NCBI RefSeq assembly: GCF_017654505.1
Contig: NC_054552.1
Span: forward strand, 33,935,597-33,999,596
From: Polyodon spathula
Taxonomy: Eukaryota; Chordata; Actinopteri; Acipenseriformes; Polyodontidae
DNA: 64,000 bases
Direction of reading: 5' to 3'
The translations under genes were made by a program, and so were the position numbers. A model generated the notes under the pieces. The model did no database searches, was not told the DNA's origin, and was given only the letters and a program-made list of their open reading frames with translations. Below are positions 37,829 through 52,079 of this stretch, piece by piece (the stretch's first letter is position 1; each line of letters begins with the position of its first letter).

Positions 37829-37880
<52 letters not shown>

Positions 37881-38310
37881 GGTTTGAGGGAGGGAAATAA
37901 ATGTGCCTGTCCGTCCACTGCCTGGAAAAAATTAATTGCAGACTCCTCATCCTGTCCAAGTACAACAGGAGCATTAACATAACCAATTTGCGCTGGACTT
38001 CTTCCTCTGACTGCTTAATAGAGCATCGGACCTGGCCGATAAAGACTCGGGGTCCCTGGCGCATTAGCATTTTCATAATATCAAAATATTACAGCGGCGT
38101 GATTCGCCCGAGCCCATTCATTATTGATAAGAACAAAAGGTTCTATAAATTGCAAAGGGGGAGCGCGACCTATAATTACGGCAAGCAAATTAGGGTACGC
38201 GGTGCAGTCAGTTACATTCTGAAGAGAAATAATGATGCTGGAGACCTGTTCCTCCCCTGGGATTGGCAAAATAATAGATTTCCCTGCAGCTGCAGATGGG
38301 GTAAGGGAGT
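37501..38310. other. CNE-like island interrupted by a 46-G run
   Basis: Complex, non-repetitive DNA on both sides of a long guanine run. Words such as GAAACTAATTAAGGAAATG, GCATTAGCATTTTCATAATA and the palindrome CTGCAGCTGCAG (38284-38295) are enhancer-like. A 138-codon plus-strand frame (37901-38317) is the longest one in the window outside tandem repeats, but it shows no known domain and an overlapping minus-strand frame (38081-38326) is also open. Confidence 0.4.
37830..37875 (+). repeat. Poly-G tract of 46
   Basis: Uninterrupted run of 46 G on the plus strand, preceded by GATAACG and followed by CACAGGG. Runs this long are rare, form stable quadruplexes and are prone to sequencing error, so the exact length is doubtful. 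Confidence 0.85.
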
Positions 38311-40201
38311 GAGCTAATACTATCATGCAGGACAGTGCCTATACAAGCAGGGCTGCATGCAACTTTGGCCTTAACAGCAATGGTGCACATGGGATACTGT
38401 TTGCATATAAATGCATGCATAATGTACATAGATACATAGATGGATACATACATGTGATGATTTGTTTATTTCATCACTATAGCAGATCGACATGGCTTTA
38501 CATGGGGAGCTATAGTCAGCAAGCCCCCCATAAACAAGCTCTCTGAATAACCCATATAATCTGCATGGACATCACTCTAAAACAGCTGTAAGCAGAAGCC
38601 ACTGTCTTGTCATTCGAACACTAAATTCACTAGCACTATAGCGAACTGCAGGAAACACCATAGTTTCATTCATTTATTCATTTATTTGGGTGCATTCAGT
38701 ACATTGCAGTGAATAAAAAACTTTCTATTTTCATTATTCAGTGCTCAACAGTGTGTGCCTGACAGTGCTGAAGGATGGAGTATTTAGTTCTCTTGCCCCA
38801 AGCCAGTGTTTAGCACATTCACAGACTGACCCAGTGAAGTGGTACTGAGGAGAAGGCACACTTTTCTGCAGTCAGACTTCAACCAACCCTCAACTGGGTA
38901 TCGGCACCAGTAAGAGTCTCCCATTCTTCAAACTGTCATTGCTAATGTCTCTCACAAGGGACAGTCCCGCCTAACCTCAGGGATACCCAGCTGTGCTGAG
39001 TACGGTTTCAATTTCCAGCCCCCGAAAGGTGGCTGCTCTCCTGCATCTGCTGGAGTCTCTTCGGTAGTTCTACCTGCAGTGAAGCCCTGTTCTTATTTGA
39101 GGTGGCTCCAACCCTGTGCGATGCCAACCAAGTTACATTAACACAAAGCAGCCAAGTAGCTTTACTTAAGCAAGCCTAACACAGGCCATTCATTTCCTTA
39201 AGTTTCATTCTGTCCCCCGAGCTGACGAGGTGATGATAAATTTACATTTAATTTAGAAACCAGCAGCGTTAGCTTGGACACTGTCAAAGAGCAGGCAGAC
39301 AGTTGTCAAAGTATCTGGTGTCTATGTCATTTTTGTCACCATTTAAGTGATGAATAGACTCCTTGCTGAATTGATATGGTCACAAGGGTGTGGGCGAGGT
39401 TCATTTGTTATGAGATTCCTTTTGATAAGATAATTTGGCCCTGAAAGATTTGTGTTACCAGCAGTAAGAGCAGCAGAATGTCAGGGATGTTTCTTAACTT
39501 CATTTTTATTCTGGGCAGAAATTTAATCGCGTTTCTCAAGGTTTCACATTGTGCCGAGAGCACCTTGCATTATGGGTTTCAAAAGGACTCGTTTGCTGTG
39601 GCCCTTTCGATTTGAAGGTGTGACTCACCAGTACTGTAAAGCATCCACAGAACCCAGAGACCTGCCAGGATTGTAAAACTGGTTTGACATTTATTTTCTA
39701 CACTGGGCTCTGTTTTATTACATTTAACACCACTGTTAGTTGGCCATGTACAAGACATAAATATCAGCTTCTCAAAATAATGTTTAAAGACATAGCAGTT
39801 GTTGAAAATGAACGTCAAGAAAGAATCCCATCCACAGATAATGAACAGTCTTTTCCAACGCACACCATTGACTGGTTATCAGTGGGAGGTTGTGGATAAA
39901 CTATTGACACTGGCAAAACATTACTAGAAGTGGCATCTTTAAAAGCGCTTTTAAACAAATTAAACCACATTTTAATGATATCAATTTGTTGATAGAATCC
40001 ATATGTTGGGGTCTGATGGTTGCTGGATATTTTTAGCCGATTTTTTTTATTAAAGATTTGTTAACAGTTTGCATCTTTATTTTGGCTTTCTATATTACTA
40101 TAACTACTACAACTGCTATACATGTATATATCCTAGTTAAGCCACAGTTAGTTCAAGCTATTGAACTGATCCATCTAAACACTTTGTACTGGAGTTTTAA
40201 A
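38311..40201. other. Unique DNA with a CNE-like block
   Basis: The section at about 39180-39560 is complex (AAATTTACATTTAATTTAG, GATAAGATAATTTGGCCC) and resembles conserved sequence. The remaining DNA has no recognisable gene; short frames on opposite strands overlap at 39.6-39.9 kb. Confidence 0.4.
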
Positions 40202-40219
40202 CCCCCCCCCCCCCCCCCC
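40202..40219. repeat. Poly-C tract
   Basis: Eighteen C in a row. A second tract of 16 C lies at 54638-54653. Confidence 0.95.
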
Positions 40220-41899
40220 AAATAAAACACTTTTAAAGTTGTATCTAGTTTAAAGTCAGCAGACTGTCTGGGGGTGATGGATTCCCAGGTGATTGTTCAG
40301 ATCAGATTGAATAGTATAGTCCCCATTTCCTGCAAATAGTCAGCTTGAGCAGATAGTATTACAGACCTCAAAGAGATATACAATGCAGGAAATGAGGTCA
40401 GGGCTCTGGAGATGTTTGCATGATGGCCGCTGATCGTTGCTGTAAGAAATTTGTCCCAATGCGGTTATTTATACCTTTCATAGACTTCCATTTTCCATTT
40501 TCGTGCTTCTCACAATCACAAAGTAACCAACGTTGTTTGTTTGTTAAAAATACATATCTCTAGTTTTTATTTTTAGCTGAGGAAAATACGCACGTAGAGG
40601 TAAAAAACAAAATGGAGAAAGTATGTCCAAACGCATTATCAGTGAGACCCAAAAGAAATACTGCTTTGAAATTACATCAGTGAGTTTATTCGGTTACACA
40701 AATGTATTTTTTCCCCCACCAGTTAAAAAGTTTCTTAACAAAACCCCCCACATCCTGCTGATCACTCACCAGCAATGTTTGTCACCTCAATCAGACACTC
40801 AGGAAGCTTAGAATTCCAGAGAGTCGGTAGTGTACTGAATATCTGCAGGTGAAGATGCCCAGAGCTAGAGTACTCTAGAGCAGTACATGGTATTTAAGCA
40901 AGAAGAGGACTTTTCACCTGATGAGGTTTGACTACATTTAAAACAGGAAAGTAGACAAATGTTTTGGCGAAACGCTTTCACTAGTGTTTTCTTTAAATTA
41001 TGATTTCTTTTTTATAACTAACTGTTTATTTTAAACAGGAAAACTTCTTTAAGGCAGTTTTTGCAAGATGAACCCCTGCAAACCTTAGCTGAAACGTTGT
41101 CTGCTAGATTTCGTTTCTTGTAGTTTTTAGACTGAATTATTTAGACTTCACAATAGTAAACATTGCAGCACTTTCAACTCTGGACATATTGCATTGTTCA
41201 AATACAATATCTAGCTGCCAGCTCTGTATCATGTCAGAACTCGTAACACAAAACCTGCACTAATTACTCGCATTAATGACCAAATACTGTACCATACACC
41301 GAATGGTCAAGAGAATATTCTCATATTAGATTAACAAAGCAGAGGTTGGCGTCAGTTCCTGGGAGGGGAATAGCTGGCTTTTCGTTTGATCTTGGCAGCT
41401 GAGGATCATGACTTGTTCTGGGCAGGTCTGCCTGCGCTGGCCTTCACTCAGTAGCCCCTGAACTGGCGCTTGACAGCCTGAGAGGCAACTGCAGGGGCTA
41501 CAAGCCTATGCTCATTATGATTGCATAGAGAAAAGCAACAACAGGGTTAAAGATGATGGGTAGAGCAGGTGCAGGCCCACAAACCAGCTCTGATGTGGAT
41601 AGGTTGTAGGTAGGATATAGAGCCACAGTAATTGCAAAACACCCGCTCTGCCCTTCGCAATGATGTCCACATTCACTAATTTAAATGATCTGCATGACTC
41701 CTCCAGGCAGACCTGTAGGGTTTTCACTACTGACAGATGTGAGGCGGCTATCAGCACAGAAGATAACGATCTCAGATAGCTAGATAGCTGGCACAGTGAT
41801 CTCACAGGCTGGAGCTTTCACCGAACGTGCGACACAGGATTCGTTTAATGTCTACAGGTATTTGATGGGTCTGGCTAGGAATGAATCCTTACTGAAAGA
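40220..41899. other. Unique non-coding DNA
   Basis: No gene recognised. Near 40960 the text TTTTGGCGAAACGCTTTCAC resembles a motif seen near the 3' end of some retroelements, but nothing else supports one. Confidence 0.5.
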
Positions 41900-43574
41900 C
41901 TTGTGTCAAAATGAAAAGAAAGTGCATTAAATTGGTGTAGCGCGGGGTTGAATTAATTAAAGATAAACAGCGAGACAGGCAGGCAGGCAGGCAGTACATA
42001 TTGTTTTGATTGAAATGAATGGCTATTGTGGGAAAAGCAAATCAGCATCTTTGTTGCAGGAGGAAGAATGACTAGAATACACTATGACACGCGTAAGACA
42101 AATCCTTTCTCTCATGTCGAAGTAGCTGGTTAATTCTCCTGCCAATTTATAACCCCATGATGTGTGAGTAAAAGGCTGAGAAATATTTATGTACAACGCG
42201 GTATATGCTTTTCTTGCAACTTTATAATGTGGCAATCCCTTTTACAGCAGGGCTACTTTCAAGCTCTACATGTGTTTCTGAAAAACATGAACATTAAACA
42301 AACATGAGTATATCTCACATGCACTTCACAAAGGCAGGACTAATAATAAAAAAGCTAAATCCCTCTGATAAGCCTGCTCCTTCATAAACGCACTGAAGAG
42401 CCAAACAACCAATAACACAATAAAACATGATCTGCCAGCAGTAATGCACACAAATATAATGCAGAGCAATACTGAGCTCCATGTACTGTGTATACCATGT
42501 ACTCCATGTATTGTGCTAATTAGAATTATGAATCTTGGTATATTCAGAGTGCTGACGCCAGATTCCCTTGTGTGCTAACGTTTGATTATTTCTGGTATTA
42601 AGAATCGTTTCTTTCTTTATTAATTTCAGAATAAACAAGTTAGCATTAAACTAGAGCAGCTCAGCTCTGGGACTGGTGTAAAGTGGTACGAGGTGTAAAA
42701 CAAGACATACTTCGTTGTCAAAAGGAATTAAAAATAACATGGCTAATTGTGTTCAATTAGAAACATTTGGTAATTGCTATTTAACACCACAATTGAGTTG
42801 CAATTTGATTAAAAAAAAAAAAAACACTTCAGCTTGCTATACATTTTATTAAATGCGTGTTTCTTTGTATGAAATGTGTCCTAGTCAATCCTGTAGGATT
42901 TATATCGTGCCTATACCTTTGGGTTCTACATTACATTTTCAATTATTGACCAAATATTGTGTATATTCACTGCAGTTGAATGCCTGCACTGGCCTTGGTT
43001 TGGTATTGTGAAAACTATTACACAAATTTAATCTGATTTGTGAACAGTGAATGCTATAGAGACATCCTTGGATGTCCACGTATTGTTCCACTATTTTTTT
43101 TTTCATAAGCAATGAAGTCTTTATCTAGGTTTGATCCCACTGTACTTTTTCTGAGCCTCGCTATTAATTAACCTCTAACTGCAGTTTACTCTCTCACACT
43201 TTCACTTCCCCTGCATTAGGCTGTAAAAGATGGCTTGCTACTAAAATGATGTTCAGAAGAATTCGTATATTAGAAACCTAATGTCCTGCCAAAGGTGACA
43301 TCGTTTATTTTTCTGGCCATTTATCTAATTGCCCTGTGCAGATAAGAATTAATTAGCCTGCTTATTTTTCTTGGTTTTGGATGACTTTCCCATCTGGAGG
43401 GAAGACATTCCTCTGTGGCTCTGATTAATTGCTCAAAAAGAAGTGTTCCAGTGTGCATTCACTCAAATGGTGGCTTGTGCATTGATCTGGGCTCAGGATC
43501 AGAACCAGTCCCAAGTCCAGTGGGATGGGTGATTAAAGTTTTGCAAATCTGAATCATTGAGACCATCAGCATCA
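41900..43574. other. CNE-like AT-rich DNA
   Basis: Two blocks stand out. About 41940-42240 is complex, with a short (CAGG)5 at 41977-41996. About 42700-43450 is rich in homeodomain-type words (ATGGCTAATTGTGTTCAATT, AAGAATTAATTAGCCTGC, CTGATTAATTGCTC). No gene is visible. Confidence 0.35.
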
Positions 43575-43575
43575 C

Positions 43576-43647
<72 letters not shown>
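43575..43647. repeat. (AAT)n microsatellite
   Basis: About 24 AAT units; poly-Ile frame on the minus strand is an artefact. Confidence 0.98.
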
Positions 43648-43648
<1 letters not shown>

Positions 43649-44136
43649 TAAACACCATCACTGTCAGCATAACAAAAAATATTTTGGAAAATAAAAACTT
43701 TGGAAAATAAAAGCTTTAGTGCAAGGTATGTTAGTCCTTCTAGTCCAGATCTTTGTTTCAACACATTCAACACCACCCAGGTCATATGCAGCCATATTTC
43801 ATTATAGAGTAGCTTTATAAAAAAAGGGAAAATCAATCTGGCACTATTACAAAACTAGTGATAAACAACTGGGGTGTCTTTTTTATTTATACTTCGATAG
43901 TTTGTTATCATTGTACAATCAGTAAAACCAGCTTCACAATATCTGGTTCTTACTAACTTAGAACCATGGCTGGAATTTTAATCAGACATCAATGCTCAGA
44001 CCACTATAATAAACCATTTAGCACTGGCCTCCAATCAGTGAGGAGACATAAACACACACTTTCTGACCTGGGTCAGAAATCCAGATGATGCCCCCAAAAT
44101 AAATGACTGTGGCGGATTCACTGGGCAAACCATCAG
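43648..44136. other. Unique non-coding DNA
   Basis: AT-rich sequence without a gene up to the start of the large minisatellite. Confidence 0.55.
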
Positions 44137-45816
44137 CCCCAGTTCCCTGCACCCCTCCAGGAGCAGGATACAGTCCCCTGTACTTCTCCAGGAGAAAGAT
44201 ACAGCCCCCTGCATCCCTTCAGGAGAGGGATACAGCCCCCTGCACCCCTCCAGGAGCAGGATACAGCCCCCTGCATCCCTTCAGGAGAGGGATACAGCCC
44301 CTTGCATCCCTTCAGGAGAGGGATACAGCCCCTTGCATCCCTTCAGGAGAGGAATACAGCCCCTTGCATCCCTTCAGGAGAGGGATACAGCCCCTTGCAT
44401 CCCTTCAGGAGAGGGATACAGCCCCCTGCACCCCTCCAGGAGCGGGATACAGCCCCCTGCATCCCTTCAGGAGTGGGACACAGCCCCCTGCACCCCTCCA
44501 GGAGCAGGATACAGCCCCCTGCATCCCTTCAAGAGTGGGACACAGTCCCCTGTACTTCTCCAGGAGCAGGATACAGCCCCCTGCACCCCTCCAGGAGAGG
44601 GATACAGCTCCCTGCACCCCTCCAGGAGCAGGATACAGCCCCATGTATCCCTTCAGGAGTGGGACACAGTCCCCTGTACTTCTCCAGGAGCAGGATACAG
44701 CCCCCTGCACCCCTCCAGGAGAGGGATACAGCCCCCTGCACCCCTCCAGGAGAGGGATACAGCTCCCTGCACCCCTCCAGGAGTAGGATACAGCCCCCTG
44801 CATCCCTTCAGGAGTGGGACACAGTCCCCTGTACTTCTCCAGGAGCAGAATACAGCCCCTTGCATCCCTTCAGGAGCAGGATACAGCCCCCTGCATCCCT
44901 TCAAGAGTGGGACACAGTCCCCTGTACTTCTCCAGGAGCAGGATACAGCCCCCTGCACCCCTCCAGGAGAGGGATACAGCTCCCTGCACCCCTCCAGGAG
45001 CAGGATACAGCCCCATGTATCCCTTCAGGAGTGGGACACAGTCCCCTGTACTTCTCCAGGAGCAGGATACAGCCCCCTGCACCCCTCCAGGAGAGGGATA
45101 CAGCCCCCTGCACCCCTCCAGGAGAGGGATACAGCCCCCTGCACCCCTCCAGGAGCAGGATACAGCCCCCTGCATCCCTTCAGGAGAGGGACACAGCCCC
45201 CTGCACCCCTCCAGGAGAGGGATACAGCCCCTTGCATCCCTTCAGGAGAGGGATACAGCCCCCTGCACCCCTCCAGGAGAGGGATACAGCCCCCTGCACC
45301 CCTCCAGGAGAGGGATACAGCCCCCTGCATCCCTTCAGGAGTGGGACACAGTCCCCTGTACTTCTCCAGGAGCAGAATACAGCCCCTTGCATCCCTTCAG
45401 GAGAGGGATACAGCCCCCTGCATCCCTTCAGGAGAGGGATACAGCCCCCTGCACCCCTCCAGGAGCAGGATACAGCCCCCTGCATCCCTTCAAGAGTGGG
45501 ACACAGTCCCCTGTACTTCTCCAGGAGCAGGATACAGCCCCCTGCATCCCTTCAAGAGTGGGACACAGTCCCCTGTACTTCTCCAGGAGCAGGATACAGC
45601 CCCCTGCACCCCTCCAGGAGAGGGATACAGCCCCCTGCACCTCTCCAGGAGCAGGATACAGCCCCCTGCATCCCTTCAGGAGTGGGACACAGTCCCCTGT
45701 ACTTCTCCAGGAGCAGGATACAGCCCCCTGCACCCCTCCAGGAGAGGGATACAGCCCCCTGCACCCCTCCAGGAGAGGGATACAGCCCCCTGCACCCCTC
45801 CAGGAGAGGGATACAA
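44137..45816 (+). repeat. 31-bp C-rich minisatellite, about 54 copies
   Basis: Units read CCCCTGCACCCCTCCAGGAG plus an 11-bp tail ending in ATACAGC. Variants alternate: CATCCCTTCAG or ACTTCTCCAG for the second half, and GAGAGGGA, GAGCAGGA or GAGTGGGAC for the tail. There is higher-order structure: the series starting at 44523 recurs at 44895, exactly 372 bp or 12 units later, with few differences. Because 31 is not a multiple of 3 and the unit lacks stops, all three plus frames are open for hundreds of codons (up to 555) and encode the same 31-residue peptide repeat. These are artefacts, as are the minus-strand frames. Confidence 0.98.
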
Positions 45817-46613
45817 GCTGTGCACGCTGCAGCAGGGGCCACTCATTTGTCACAGGGATGTCACAGGGAAGATGACATTTACAACCCTATCCAGAGAGTG
45901 TTTTTGTTTCATGGCTCTGCCCGGCACACTGAAGTAATAACTGTTTACATTCAGGAAAGTGGGCGGTAAGTCGCGTTTTATTTTTTTTCTTTCCAAGGGC
46001 CCCTTCGCATGCCGGCCACTTATTATTTTTTTCCCCTCACTCTGTCAAACAGAAACAGATTAATGGGACAATTTGTTCAACAAATCATATTAGCGGAAAG
46101 CACACAGAGGCGAGGAACATTTTTTCGCCCATTCTCTGCGCTGGTATCTGTTCAAATAAAATGCATTCCTGTCTGACATTTACAGAGGTGTAAGATGAAG
46201 GAGAGAAACGTAATGACTTTGGGCAGTTGAGAAATGGCTCAGCCAGAACAAGTGTATTCAAAAGGGAATAGAATAAAGTTACTAGTAACGTCTGTATCAG
46301 AAGGGTTTTATAGCAGGGATTTGTCATACCCAAAGAAGTCGTTGCAGCAAACCCCACTTTCTGTAGGAAGGAATACAGGGGAGGAGAAAGACCCATTCTA
46401 GCCTACAAAGCTCCCAATGCTTCAAAAACAGTACAACCTACTGTTGCAAGCATCTCAACAAATTACATTTGAACAAAAACAGATAAAGAAATTAAAGAAA
46501 AGATCAAATGACAAATGAACACACATTTCAAAAGATCTGCATGCTACACCCATTGGGATGTCTTGTCCTCACTCATGGAGGTTGGCTAAGTGAAGACTTT
46601 GGAATTAAACTAC

Positions 46614-46617
<4 letters not shown>
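45817..46617. other. Unique DNA with a CNE-like block
   Basis: The segment at about 45960-46250 is complex (GCATGCCGGCCACTTATTAT, AGATTAATGGGACAATTTG) and enhancer-like. The 103-codon minus-strand frame over it has no known domain. Confidence 0.35.

Positions 46618-46681
<64 letters not shown>
46618..46681. repeat. (TA)n microsatellite
   Basis: About 32 TA units, able to extrude a cruciform. Confidence 0.98.
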
Positions 46682-46684
<3 letters not shown>

Positions 46685-47058
46685 AATCTCTCCGTACTGT
46701 AGAATTCCTGAACACTTCACTCTTAATGTACTCAAAGCAATTGAAAGCACAAGTCTTTAATGAATGTGTCAATGCAGCAGCTGAAGTCCTTGCCCCAGCT
46801 GATTTGTTATTGTGACATCTGATTATAACATAATGACTTGTTTTTAATGTTATAGGTACAGCAACCTACACAATATCCCTACAGATATAGCTCAGAATAA
46901 CTAAGCCATGGGAATTATGTTAAGTAGAAGGCCAGTATCACTGTCCCTTTTAACACTGTCACCAATGGCCACCATTATTTCTTGAGTCACTGATAGTTTC
47001 TGTTAGTGTGCATTATGCAACGCATGTTTCCCATAGAAGTACAGTTTATTTTTTACAA
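46682..47058. other. Unique non-coding DNA
   Basis: No gene or recognised element. Confidence 0.6.
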
Positions 47059-47291
47059 CAATCACCAGGACTGACACCCCAATCACTAGGACTGACACCC
47101 CAATCACTAGGACTGATGCCCCGATCACTAGGACTGACACCCCAATCACCAGACGCCCCAATCACTAGGACTGACACCCCAATCACTAGGACTGATGCCC
47201 CGATCACTAGGACTGACGCCCCAATCACCAGGACTGACACCCCAATCACTATGACTGACGCCCTGATCACTAGGACTGATGTCCCAAACAC
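47059..47291 (+). repeat. 21-bp minisatellite, about 11 copies
   Basis: Units of the form AGGACTGACACCCCAATCAC plus one T, with variants GATGCCCCGATCACT and one copy shortened by 6 bp (CACCAGACGCCCC). The 21-bp period keeps frame, so a 197-codon frame (47008-47601) reads through as a seven-residue Thr-Pro-Gln-Ser-Leu-Gly-Leu repeat. The part after the array shows no domain, so I do not call a gene. Confidence 0.96.
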
Positions 47292-48261
47292 TGTTTCAAA
47301 CCCACTGAAGCATTTTTTCCAAAAATTCACTGGCAACATTTCAACTTTTCTTTATCGGATTGTACAGAGAGAACCAAAGAGACCCAAGCGAGTCTGCTGC
47401 AGTGCACAATGTTGCTGGTTGTGCCCTGATGGAAGTTGTATTTTAGGACCCAAACAGGTTAAAAGGATTGACACTGTTGACACGGGTGTATTTCAATCTC
47501 TCAGCTGCACAGGGTTCCCAAGGTTTTACCAATATTCACAGCCTGGCAGAGGAGATGAGAGCCACTCTCTGTCTGTACAAACCCGAGTAGTTAGTCCTTG
47601 AAGGGTCCCCATTGACAGACTATGAATGCCAGAATAACCTTAATATTTAAACAGATAAGAAGAACCGTCCTGGGAGAATATTTCAAAAGGACTTTGAATA
47701 TTTGAATCATGTCCTCGGAGGCCACTTTTCACAGACACAAGTGAAATCTGATTAGATATGAATGAAACTGTACAGTTTATCAAGATTGGTCTCTAAGAAA
47801 TGATGACTTTCAGGAGGGACGGCTAACAGCCTGCTCTAATTACAGCAGCGATACTCCTGGGCTGACAGGGGATGTCAGACACAGAGGTAATGGAACCTTG
47901 TGCAAAATGTCAAGAAATATGCTGAAAACTAACATCATTAATGACAAAGTTATAGCTTGTAAGTGGCTTATACTGCAGTGTCATGAGTTGAATATTCGTA
48001 TTCAAGGTTTTCACATTCAGTTTACACCATCATTGGAGTAAAAGGGGGACCAGGACCTGCTTGTCTTTTGGGCATTATTTTTCACATTAGCCTAAGTATC
48101 ATATCCACTCCCCATTTTTCAATTTGGAACTCTCTTGGAAATGAGACTACAATTGTTTTCTGAACTCTGATACATCAATTATGAACCTCTGGTAAAATGG
48201 AAATCTTTGGCAACATCAGATTTCTAGTAGGTTACTACTTCCGGAATGACAACAAGAACCC
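47292..48261. other. Unique DNA, partly CNE-like
   Basis: About 47700-47960 is complex (GAAATCTGATTAGATATGAA, CATCATTAATGACAAAG) and may be conserved non-coding DNA. No gene recognised. Confidence 0.4.
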
Positions 48262-48987
48262 ACTCCACCACTCCATCCCACCCCTTCCAACACCCCAAAC
48301 CACATCATCCACCCATTCCAGCACCACCCCCACGTCATCCCACCCATTCCAGCACAACCACCCCCACATCCTCCCACCCATTCCAGCACCACCCCCACAT
48401 CATCCCACCCATTCCAGCACAACCACCCCCACATCATCCCACCTATTCCAACACAGCAACCCCCACATCATCCCACCCATTCCAGCACCACCCCCACATC
48501 ATTCACCCATTCCAGCACCACCCCCACATCATCCCACCCATTCCAGCACCACCCCCACATCATCCCACCCATTCCAGCACCACCCCCACATCATTCACCC
48601 ATTCCAGCACCATCCCCACATCATCCCATCCATTCCAGGACCACCCCCATATCATCCCACCCATTCCAGCACAGCAACCCCCACATCATCCCACCAATTC
48701 CAGCACCACCCCCACATCATCCCACCCATTCCAGCACCACCCCCACATCATCCCACCCATTCCAGCACCACCCAAACATCATCCCACCCATTCCAGCACA
48801 GCAACCCCCACATCATCCCACCCATTCCAGCACCACCCCCACATTATCCCACCCATTCCAGCACAGCAACCCCCACATCATCCCACACATTCCAGCACCA
48901 CCCCCACATCATCCCACCCATTCCAGCACCACCCCCACATCATCCCACCCATTCCAGCACAGCAACTCCCATGTCATCCCACCCACT
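48262..48987 (+). repeat. 31/34-bp C-rich minisatellite, about 21 copies
   Basis: Units read CATTCCAGCACCACCCCCAC plus ATCATCCCACC. A longer variant uses CACAGCAACCCCCAC or CACAACCACCCCCAC, and a shorter one ATCATTCACC. The first units (to about 48310) are degenerate. Two overlapping frames of 276 and 261 codons rich in Pro, His, Thr and Ser come from the stop-free unit and are not credible genes. Confidence 0.97.
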
Positions 48988-49282
48988 TCCCTTTCATTTT
49001 GTTTTTCTTTCTGCCAAGGTCAGTTGACTGAGAAGGGGAAAGGAGCCGGATAGTCACCGAGGTTGAGCGTGTTTATTTCTTTCACTGAGGTGTGTGGACA
49101 CACTCACAGAGAGCAGCAGTGGCGGTGTGTCAGAAGAAGGAGCAGAGCTGCTATCTGTGATCCCAGAACTTCCCCCTGAGTGTGACAATCTCACTGATTG
49201 CAGCCTGCTCTGGGACTACCCTGCTGGCCGACAGGATGACTCCATTATCAACCCCAGAAACAGCTCTTTTAAGAAGCACAAG
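48988..49282. other. Unique non-coding DNA
   Basis: Short complex interval; the frames crossing it continue into the CA repeat and have no known domain. Confidence 0.55.
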
Positions 49283-51280
<1,998 letters not shown>

Positions 51281-51390
51281 TTAAACAGTATTACAGTGCA
51301 GACAAACATTTTGAATTAAACAGTATTACAGTGCGGACAAACATTTTGAATTCAACCGTATTACAGTGTGGAGACAAACATTTTGAATTG
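51281..51390 (+). repeat. 35-bp tandem repeat, three copies
   Basis: Units carry AACAGTATTACAGTGC and GACAAACATTTTGAATT. The third unit is changed (CAACCGTATTACAGTGTGGA). Confidence 0.93.
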
Positions 51391-51859
51391 CATTCAGCAG
51401 TGAACGTATACAAAAATAAATAATAATGCTAATAATGATTCTCAGAAATAGATGAGAGAAAGTTTATGAGTTTACTTACTAATCTAAACTTGTTTGTTAA
51501 CATTTTCTGTTATGCTACCCTGCCCTGAATTTTCCAAAATGCTTTTTTTTTCACCAAAAAAGTTATTAGAACTTAACTTGCATATTTGCCAAAAAGAGTG
51601 ATCTACATTCAGTGTTGCATCCGATGCAGTGTTTGTTGTAGTTCACCTTGTAAGCAACCTCAGTCCTGCCCAGAGTGCTGTGTGATTCCCTGAAGGAATG
51701 CCCTTGATGCAACCTGGATATTAGCTGCCCATCGGCACAATGCCAGGCATCCATCTTCCTGGCGATGCACAACACACAAAACAAGGGGACAGTGTAGGGC
51801 AACCAAGAGGCTTTTTTAGAAACCTCTGTGATGTCTTACTGTATAAGGAGTCAAGTATG
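51391..51859. other. Unique non-coding DNA
   Basis: No gene recognised. Confidence 0.6.
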
Positions 51860-52032
51860 CATCTATAAATGTGTTATAAAGAGTGTTATAAACGTTAAAC
51901 ACTTCTTAACTGCTATTAGACAGTAATAATTGAAGGCATTGCTAATAAACCTTATAATATATATTTTTAACATGACACAGCGCTTTACACCAGTAATAAT
52001 ATCATTAAACTCTTATTGTAGCATTTATGGAT
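51860..52032. mobile_element. Small palindromic (MITE-like) element
   Basis: The left end CATCTATAAATGTG and the reverse complement of the right end (CATCCATAAATGCTAC) match over roughly 30 imperfect bases, including a shared TAAGAGT/AAAGAGT segment. A partial relative lies at 10577-10625. It is about 173 bp with no coding capacity. Its transposon superfamily is not clear and no target duplication is obvious. Confidence 0.45.
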
Positions 52033-52079
52033 GTTCAAAAAATTGATGCTTATCATTGTCACAGGGTAATACAGGTATA

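Noticed and set aside
44302..45969. A 555-codon open frame with Pro/Gln/Ser-rich repeats, plus companion frames of 534 and 353 codons
   Set aside because: All three phases and parts of the minus strand are open and give the same peptide words, because the 31-bp unit lacks stops. No start context, domain or unique sequence supports a gene.
47008..47601. A 197-codon frame with a heptapeptide repeat and a unique tail
   Set aside because: The 21-bp period keeps frame by arithmetic. The tail of about 100 codons has no recognisable domain and no visible exon structure.
48197..49031. Two overlapping frames of 276 and 261 codons rich in Pro, His and Thr
   Set aside because: Generated by the C-rich 31/34-bp tandem repeat; two phases are open at once.
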